Assembly: GCA_003241215.1 (NCBI GenBank)
Contig: QFOL01000098.1
Coordinates: 1-13,074, forward strand
Length of the DNA: 13,074 bases
Direction: 5' to 3'
Source of the DNA: Agrobacterium fabrum
GTDB lineage: Bacteria > Pseudomonadota > Alphaproteobacteria > Rhizobiales > Rhizobiaceae
Part shown: positions 8,917 to 13,074 of the stretch, piece after piece
Layout: each line of letters opens with the position of its first letter
How positions within the stretch are numbered: position 1 is the first letter of the stretch
Program-made: the position numbers and the translations under genes
Notes under the pieces: generated by a model
What the model was told of the DNA's origin: nothing
What the model saw: only the letters and a program-made list of their open reading frames with translations
Databases searched by the model: none

Positions 8917-9559
8917 AGATGAAGCGCCACACCGTGGTCTTTTTCACTTCGCTGTCTTCCAGCGCCCGCGTTACCGGCACCTGATAGGTGGCTTCAGCAC
9001 GAAGACGCTCTTTGGGCAGGTAAGCCCGCCCCGGATCGCCGACGAGCACCCTCACGCCCTTTTCCGTCAGGTCCAGAAACCATGGCACCAAGAGATCGGC
9101 GAAGGCACGGTCGTAAAACACATCGCCTGCCAGCAGCACATCCGCCTCTACCGGCTTTCCGACCATATCGAGCCCCGTAAAACCGATATCCACGCCATTG
9201 AGCGCCGCATTCAGCCGAATGGCCGTTTCCGTCCATGGATCGATATCGGCGGCCAGGACCGTATCGGCACCCGCTTTCGCAGCCGCTATGGCGACCAACC
9301 CGGAGCCGCTGGCGAAATCCAGCACGCGTCTGCCGGAAACGCTTTCAGTGTGATCGAGAACATAGCGGGCAAGCCCCTGCCCGCCGGCCCAGGCAAAGGC
9401 CCAGAAGGGCGGCGGCAGGCCGATCTCCTCCAGCTCCTCTTCCGTCTTCAGCCACAGCTCATGCGCTTCGGTGGCGAGATGAAGGCGCAATTCCGGCACA
9501 TGCGGCGGATGCATGATGCCGGTATTGTCGAGAATGAAACGTTCGGGATCGGTCCTCAC
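8915..9559 (-). CDS. METTL20-like protein-lysine methyltransferase
   Basis: This class I SAM-dependent methyltransferase resembles the METTL20 (ETF-beta lysine methyltransferase) family. The Agrobacterium tumefaciens homologue is reported to methylate ribosomal protein L7/L12 and the beta subunit of electron transfer flavoprotein. Motif I is VLDFASGSG at residues 79-87, D105 and D107 end the second strand, and GDVFYD at 145-150 is the post-II motif. The family-specific LPPPFWAFAWAGGQ is at 48-61. I chose the GTG at 9559, giving 214 residues, because TDPERFILDNTG upstream of the later ATG (9514) looks conserved in the family. It begins seven bases after the EVE gene's stop, which suggests coupling. 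Longer starts would overlap that gene. It is probably the last gene of the tsaD block. Confidence 0.85.
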   Translation of the reverse strand: MRTDPERFILDNTGIMHPPHVPELRLHLATEAHELWLKTEEELEEIGLPPPFWAFAWAGGQGLARYVLDHTESVSGRRVLDFASGSGLVAIAAAKAGADTVLAADIDPWTETAIRLNAALNGVDIGFTGLDMVGKPVEADVLLAGDVFYDRAFADLLVPWFLDLTEKGVRVLVGDPGRAYLPKERLRAEATYQVPVTRALEDSEVKKTTVWRFI

Positions 9560-9566
9560 CGAAGGA

Positions 9567-10010
9567 TCAGTCCGGTGATTTCGGCGGATTGGCGAGGTTG
9601 CCCATGCGGCAGACCTCAAGATATTCCTCTTCCGTCACGGGCTGCACGGAGAGCCGCATGGAGGTGACGAGCGACATCTTCTCCAATTTGGGGTTGGCCT
9701 TCACATCCTTCAGCGAAACCGGCCGCGGCATATCGCAGACAGCGCGGATATCAACGCAGTCCCATTTCAGATCCCCTTCGGCGGTCGAGTCCGGATGCGA
9801 CAGCGCGCAGACTTCGACGATGCCGACGACATCCAGCCCCTCATTGGAATGATAGAAGAAACCCTTGTCGCCGATCTTCATGGCGCGCATGTTGTTGCGC
9901 GCCTGATAATTGCGCACGCCGGTCCATTCTTCGCCCGCCTCGCCCTTGGCCTTCTGCATCTCCCAGGACCATTTGAACGGCTCGGACTTGTAAAGCCAGT
10001 AATTCGCCAT
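9567..10010 (-). CDS. EVE-domain protein
   Basis: The 147 residues are a single EVE domain, a PUA-like fold that in eukaryotes (THYN1) and bacteria is proposed to read modified bases in DNA or RNA. Visible family features are ANYWLYKSEPFKWSW at 2-16, W29-TGVRNYQARNNMR, and FFYHSN at 51-56 followed by GIVEV. These correspond to the strands lining the base-binding pocket. No signal peptide or extra domain is present, so it should be cytoplasmic. It starts six bases after the YciI-like gene and ends just before the methyltransferase gene. The ribosome site is weak (GAGCGGG), again suggesting coupled translation. The ligand cannot be read from the sequence. Confidence 0.9.
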   Translation of the reverse strand: MANYWLYKSEPFKWSWEMQKAKGEAGEEWTGVRNYQARNNMRAMKIGDKGFFYHSNEGLDVVGIVEVCALSHPDSTAEGDLKWDCVDIRAVCDMPRPVSLKDVKANPKLEKMSLVTSMRLSVQPVTEEEYLEVCRMGNLANPPKSPD

Positions 10011-10016
10011 GCCCGC

Positions 10017-10310
10017 TCAAGCTCCCGGATTGTTGAAGACCCAATTGTAGGGCTTCACATCCACGCTTTCGAACAGGCCGGCCTTGGCATAGGGATCGGC
10101 ATCGGCGAGCGCCTTCGCGGCATCGATATCAGCGGCTTCAACGATCACGAGGCTGCCATTCGGCTTGCCTTCAGCGTCCAGGAACGGCCCGGCGATCTTC
10201 AGCGTGCCCTCGGCATTCAGCTTGTTCAGATGCTCCAGATGCGCCGGGCGCGTTTCCATGCGTACATTCAGATGGCCGGGCTTGTCCTTGCAGATAAAGG
10301 CAAACAGCAT
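10017..10310 (-). CDS. YciI-like protein
   Basis: The 97-residue protein has the YciI-like ferredoxin-fold pattern. It begins LFAFICKDKPGHLNVRMETRPAHLEHLNKL and continues with GTLKIAGPFLD, GSLVIVEAADIDAAKALADADPYAKAGLF and VDVKPYNWVF. The conserved His in the HLEHL region and the Asp in ADADPY are present; family members are small cytoplasmic proteins of mostly unknown activity, related in fold to chlorite dismutase and EthD-type enzymes. GAGGAG precedes the ATG at 10310 with good spacing, so it can be translated independently. It lies 63 bp after gpsA and six bases before the EVE gene. I see no convincing promoter or terminator in that 63-bp gap. Confidence 0.9.
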   Translation of the reverse strand: MLFAFICKDKPGHLNVRMETRPAHLEHLNKLNAEGTLKIAGPFLDAEGKPNGSLVIVEAADIDAAKALADADPYAKAGLFESVDVKPYNWVFNNPGA

Positions 10311-10373
10311 TTTCGTCTCCTCGTTAAAACATGTCTTCCAAACGCGTCAGCGACTTGGAGCAAAGACCCACCT

Positions 10374-11357
10374 TCATTCGGTGGTGATGGGCCGTGTCAT
10401 CAATTGTTGCATGGCGTTCGCCACATCCAGATTGCCGTCGATGATGGCGGCCACCGCTTCGGTAACCGGCATGTCGACGGCATGACTTTCTCCGAGCCGG
10501 GCGGCGACGGCAGCCGCAAAAGCACCCTCCACCAACCCGCCGGACATATCCTTGCCCTCACCCCGGCCAAGCGCGATGCCGAAACGCAGGTTGCGCGACT
10601 GGTGGCTGGTGGCGGTCAGAACCAGATCGCCGAGGCCCGAGAGGCCGCGCACCGTGTCCGCCTTGCCACCCATCGCAACGATGAGACGCGACATCTCGGC
10701 AAGGCCGCGCGAAATCAGCGCCGCCCGGGCGGAATCACCAAGACCCGCGCCTTCGACGATGCCGGCGGCAATGGCGAGCACATTCTTCAACGCCCCGCCA
10801 AGCTGCACGCCGATACGGTCGGTGGAGGCATAAAGCCGGAAGGTCCTGCCGGAAATCGTGGTCGCCAGCCGTTCGGCAACGGCTGCGTCTTCCGCCGCAA
10901 TCGCCATGGCGGTGGGCAGGCCGCGCGCGATATCTGCCGCAAATCCCGGACCGGAAAGGACCGCAATCGGATGATGCGGCAGTTCCGCCTCGAGAAGTTC
11001 GGTCAGCAGCCGGCCGGAGCTGCGGTCGATACCCTTGGCGCAGGTAACGATGATGGAGTCATTAGCCAGATAAGGGCCGTAATGACGGGCCGCGTCGGCA
11101 TGGGCCTGCGATGGCATGGCGAAGAGCACGATTCCGGCTGCCGCCAGCACATCAGGCTCGGCGGAAAACTCCAGCGCATCCGGCAGCTCCACACCCGGCA
11201 GGGCCGCCTCGTGAACACGGTCGCTCCTGAGGTCGGCCATCAAGGATGGATCGCGACCGAGCAGGGTCACGTCATGCCGATTTTCCAGCGCGATGACCAC
11301 AGCGAGCGCTGTTCCGAAGGCGCCGGCGCCGATGACGACGATCTTTTCCCGCTGCAT
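10374..11357 (-). CDS. gpsA: Glycerol-3-phosphate dehydrogenase [NAD(P)+]
   Basis: The 327-residue GpsA reduces dihydroxyacetone phosphate to sn-glycerol-3-phosphate, the backbone for phospholipid synthesis, in the cytoplasm. The NAD(P) motif GAGAFG is at residues 10-15. CAKGI is at 106-110, [12 protein letters not shown] at 135-146, and the catalytic K191 lies in [28 protein letters not shown] and SRNLRFG mark the C-terminal helical domain. Many homologues have Glu in ELGGALKN where this one has Gln, and Ser or Thr in SGPSFA where this one has Gly; neither removes a catalytic residue. The ATG overlaps the tsaD stop (TGATG shares one A), a classic coupled arrangement, with AAGG just upstream. 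Confidence 0.96.
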   Translation of the reverse strand: MQREKIVVIGAGAFGTALAVVIALENRHDVTLLGRDPSLMADLRSDRVHEAALPGVELPDALEFSAEPDVLAAAGIVLFAMPSQAHADAARHYGPYLANDSIIVTCAKGIDRSSGRLLTELLEAELPHHPIAVLSGPGFAADIARGLPTAMAIAAEDAAVAERLATTISGRTFRLYASTDRIGVQLGGALKNVLAIAAGIVEGAGLGDSARAALISRGLAEMSRLIVAMGGKADTVRGLSGLGDLVLTATSHQSRNLRFGIALGRGEGKDMSGGLVEGAFAAAVAARLGESHAVDMPVTEAVAAIIDGNLDVANAMQQLMTRPITTE

Positions 11358-12454
11358 CAGGCCTTGGCTCCCCTTTTGCCGAAACCGATCAAAGTCTCCG
11401 CACTGCCATCCAGCGGCCAGCGCGAGCGCGGCGGAATTTCCAGAGGATCTGGGTCCCGGCCATCAGCCATGCGCTCCAGCCCCGCCCAGGCGATCATCGC
11501 GGCATTATCGGTGCAGAGCCGGTGCGGCGGCGCGACGAAGCGGAAGCCATGGGTATCGCAAAGCGATTGCAGCGTCTGGCGGATTTCCTGATTGGCGGCG
11601 ACGCCGCCGGCGACGACCAGAGCAGGCTGGTTTTCTGTATGCGGAAATTCCTGCCTGAAACGGGCAAGGCCACGGCCAATCCGATCCTTGAGTGTGCGAG
11701 ACACCGCCTTCTGGAACGAGGCGCAGATATCGGCAATATCCTGCTCGGAAAGCGGCGCGATGGCGGTAGCCGCCTGCCGCACCGCCGTCTTCAGGCCGGA
11801 GAAGGAAAAATCGAGCCGAGCCTCACCGACCATGGGACGCGGAAGCGGAAAGCGGTTCGGATCACCCTTCGCCGCCGCCTTCTCGACCGCTGGCCCGCCG
11901 GGATAGGGCAGGCCCAGAAGTTTCGCTGTCTTGTCGAAGGCCTCCCCCAGCGCGTCATCGATAGTGGTGCCCCAACGTTCATAATCGCCCACGCCGCGCA
12001 CCAGCACCAGCTGGGTATGGCCGCCGGAGACGAGCAGCATCAGATAGGGAAAAGACAGACCGTCGGTGAGGCGCGCCGTCAGCGCATGACCTTCCAGATG
12101 GTTGATGGCATAAAGCGGCTTGCCGGCCGCCTTGGCGATGGCCTTGCCGGTCATCAAACCCACCAGCAGGCCGCCTATGAGGCCGGGGCCGGAGGTGGCG
12201 GCGATGGCGTCGACATCGGCAAGCGTCACGCCCGCCTGCTCCAGCGCTTCTTCCACCAGCGTATCCAGCACCTCGACATGGGCGCGCGCGGCAATTTCCG
12301 GCACCACGCCGCCATAGGCGCTGTGTTCCTCAAGCTGCGACAAAACGACGTCGGAGACGATCTCGCCATGGCCGTCGGCATGCCGAACCACAATGGATGC
12401 GGCGGTTTCGTCACAGCTTGTCTCTATGCCGAGGATACGAAGAAAGGGGGTCAT
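11357..12454 (-). CDS. tsaD: tRNA N6-adenosine threonylcarbamoyltransferase
   Basis: The 365-residue TsaD (formerly Gcp/YgjD) transfers threonylcarbamoyl from TC-AMP to A37 of ANN-decoding tRNAs, working with TsaB and TsaE to make t6A. It is an ASKHA-fold protein. [15 protein letters not shown] is at residues 8-22, metal ligands H119 and H123 lie in INHLEGH, and [13 protein letters not shown] and [13 protein letters not shown] follow. [12 protein letters not shown] and [12 protein letters not shown] complete the signature. I prefer the ATG at 12454 to the adjoining TTG at 12457. The ribosome site is weak. It is the first gene of the minus-strand block and lies back to back with hemC. Confidence 0.96.
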   Translation of the reverse strand: MTPFLRILGIETSCDETAASIVVRHADGHGEIVSDVVLSQLEEHSAYGGVVPEIAARAHVEVLDTLVEEALEQAGVTLADVDAIAATSGPGLIGGLLVGLMTGKAIAKAAGKPLYAINHLEGHALTARLTDGLSFPYLMLLVSGGHTQLVLVRGVGDYERWGTTIDDALGEAFDKTAKLLGLPYPGGPAVEKAAAKGDPNRFPLPRPMVGEARLDFSFSGLKTAVRQAATAIAPLSEQDIADICASFQKAVSRTLKDRIGRGLARFRQEFPHTENQPALVVAGGVAANQEIRQTLQSLCDTHGFRFVAPPHRLCTDNAAMIAWAGLERMADGRDPDPLEIPPRSRWPLDGSAETLIGFGKRGAKA

Positions 12455-12470
12455 CAAATCTGTTCGTTCA

Positions 12471-12499
12471 TTGCGATCATGCGCTGAGTTGGTCTAAGA
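12471..12499 (+). promoter_or_regulatory. Candidate hemC promoter in the tsaD/hemC gap
   Basis: TTGCGA (12471-12476), a 17-base spacer and CTAAGA (12494-12499) approximate the alphaproteobacterial sigma-70 pattern, 28 bases before the hemC ATG. The whole divergent gap is only 73 bp, so the tsaD promoter must overlap it or lie within hemC. The -10 match is poor. Confidence 0.3.
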
Positions 12500-12505
12500 C
12501 AACTC
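12486..12505. repeat. 6-bp inverted repeat between tsaD and hemC
   Basis: GAGTTG (12486-12491) and CAACTC (12500-12505) are exact reverse complements around eight bases. The repeat spans the candidate hemC -10 region, as an operator might. A dyad of this size can also arise by chance. Confidence 0.4.
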
Positions 12506-12527
12506 CGGTAACAATGGATAGACGCGG

Positions 12528-13074
12528 ATGCAAACAAAACCTTTCCGAATCGGCACGCGCGGCAGCCCGCTGGCGCTCGCGCAGCTGATGGCGGCGCATG
12601 GTCTGCCGGAAGACATGTTCGAAATTGTCGTGCTATCCACCAAGGGCGACAGGATAACCGATCGCGCCTTGTCCGAAATCGGCGGCAAGGGCCTGTTCAC
12701 CGAAGAGCTTGAAAGCCAGCTCCTGTCAGGCGAACTCGATATGGCCGTGCATTCCTCAAAGGACATGCCGACCGTTTTGCCGCAAGGCCTTTATCTGTCC
12801 GCCTTCCTGCCGCGTGAAGACATACGCGACGCCTTCATCGGACGCACCGCGCTAAAGCTGCTCGAACTGCCGCATGGCGCCGTGGTCGGCTCCGCATCCC
12901 TGCGTCGCCAGGCGCTGATCCGTCGCCTGCGGCCGGATCTGAGCGTGATCATTTTTCGCGGTCAGGTCGATACACGGCTGCGTAAGCTGGAGGAAGGCCA
13001 GGCGGACGCGACACTTCTTGCCCTTGCCGGCCTGAAGCGGCTCGGAAAGGACAATGTTCCGACGGAAATTCTTG
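12528..13074 (+). CDS. hemC: Porphobilinogen deaminase, N-terminal 182 residues (cut by window end)
   Basis: HemC (hydroxymethylbilane synthase) joins four porphobilinogens into hydroxymethylbilane in heme and tetrapyrrole synthesis. The visible part has [13 protein letters not shown] at residues 7-19, LSTKGDRI at 36-43, and [12 protein letters not shown] at 51-62. The catalytic D79 lies in [10 protein letters not shown], and GSASLRRQA (121-129) contains the basic residues that bind the cofactor and substrate. The cysteine that attaches the dipyrromethane cofactor lies beyond the window. The ATG at 12528 gives the family N-terminus; an ATG at 12514 is out of frame. The ribosome site is weak. 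The gene diverges from tsaD. Confidence 0.96.
   Translation, partial: MQTKPFRIGTRGSPLALAQLMAAHGLPEDMFEIVVLSTKGDRITDRALSEIGGKGLFTEELESQLLSGELDMAVHSSKDMPTVLPQGLYLSAFLPREDIRDAFIGRTALKLLELPHGAVVGSASLRRQALIRRLRPDLSVIIFRGQVDTRLRKLEEGQADATLLALAGLKRLGKDNVPTEIL

Noticed and set aside
9795..11591. 598-residue open frame on the plus strand across EVE, yciI, gpsA and tsaD
   Set aside because: It spans four well-supported genes and their boundaries on the other strand and shows no coherent domain. It is a codon-bias shadow despite its length.

Overview
The window reads as core chromosome of a Rhizobiales alphaproteobacterium, most likely Agrobacterium or a close Rhizobium relative. Evidence is the TCA-cycle gene order (zapE, mdh, sucC, sucD), an Omp19-like lipoprotein of the Brucella type, a METTL20-like lysine methyltransferase, the divergent tsaD/hemC pair, and GC-rich genes separated by AT-rich promoters. 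I assign the group from protein resemblance only; no search was run. I see no tRNA, rRNA, CRISPR array, insertion sequence, phage gene or defence system.

Layout. Nearly everything is on the minus strand. From the right: hemC (plus strand, cut by the window end) diverges from a five-gene minus-strand block, tsaD-gpsA-yciI-EVE-METTL20-like. A small exported protein gene on the plus strand (8466-8834) converges on that block. A roughly 300-bp AT-rich divergent region follows, then sdhC-sdhD-sdhA-(small exported gene)-sdhB, closed by a strong intrinsic terminator. Next come omp19 and zapE, each apparently on its own, and finally mdh-sucC-sucD, which runs off the left edge after three codons of sucD.

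Function. Two blocks encode consecutive TCA-cycle steps: succinyl-CoA synthetase (sucCD), succinate dehydrogenase/complex II (sdhCDAB) and malate dehydrogenase (mdh). The right-hand block is mixed: t6A tRNA modification (tsaD), glycerol-3-phosphate synthesis for phospholipids (gpsA), a YciI-like protein, an EVE modified-base-reader domain and a protein-lysine methyltransferase. HemC belongs to heme synthesis, whose product SdhCD binds.

This is mostly an ordinary housekeeping region. The items most worth a second look are the unrecognised secreted-protein gene lodged between sdhA and sdhB, an intrinsic terminator whose T-tract ends one base before the zapE start codon, a perfect 12-bp inverted repeat between zapE and mdh, repeats and a possible leader structure upstream of sdhC, and a perfect 23-bp tandem duplication at the end of the small plus-strand gene followed by a pair of related hairpins.
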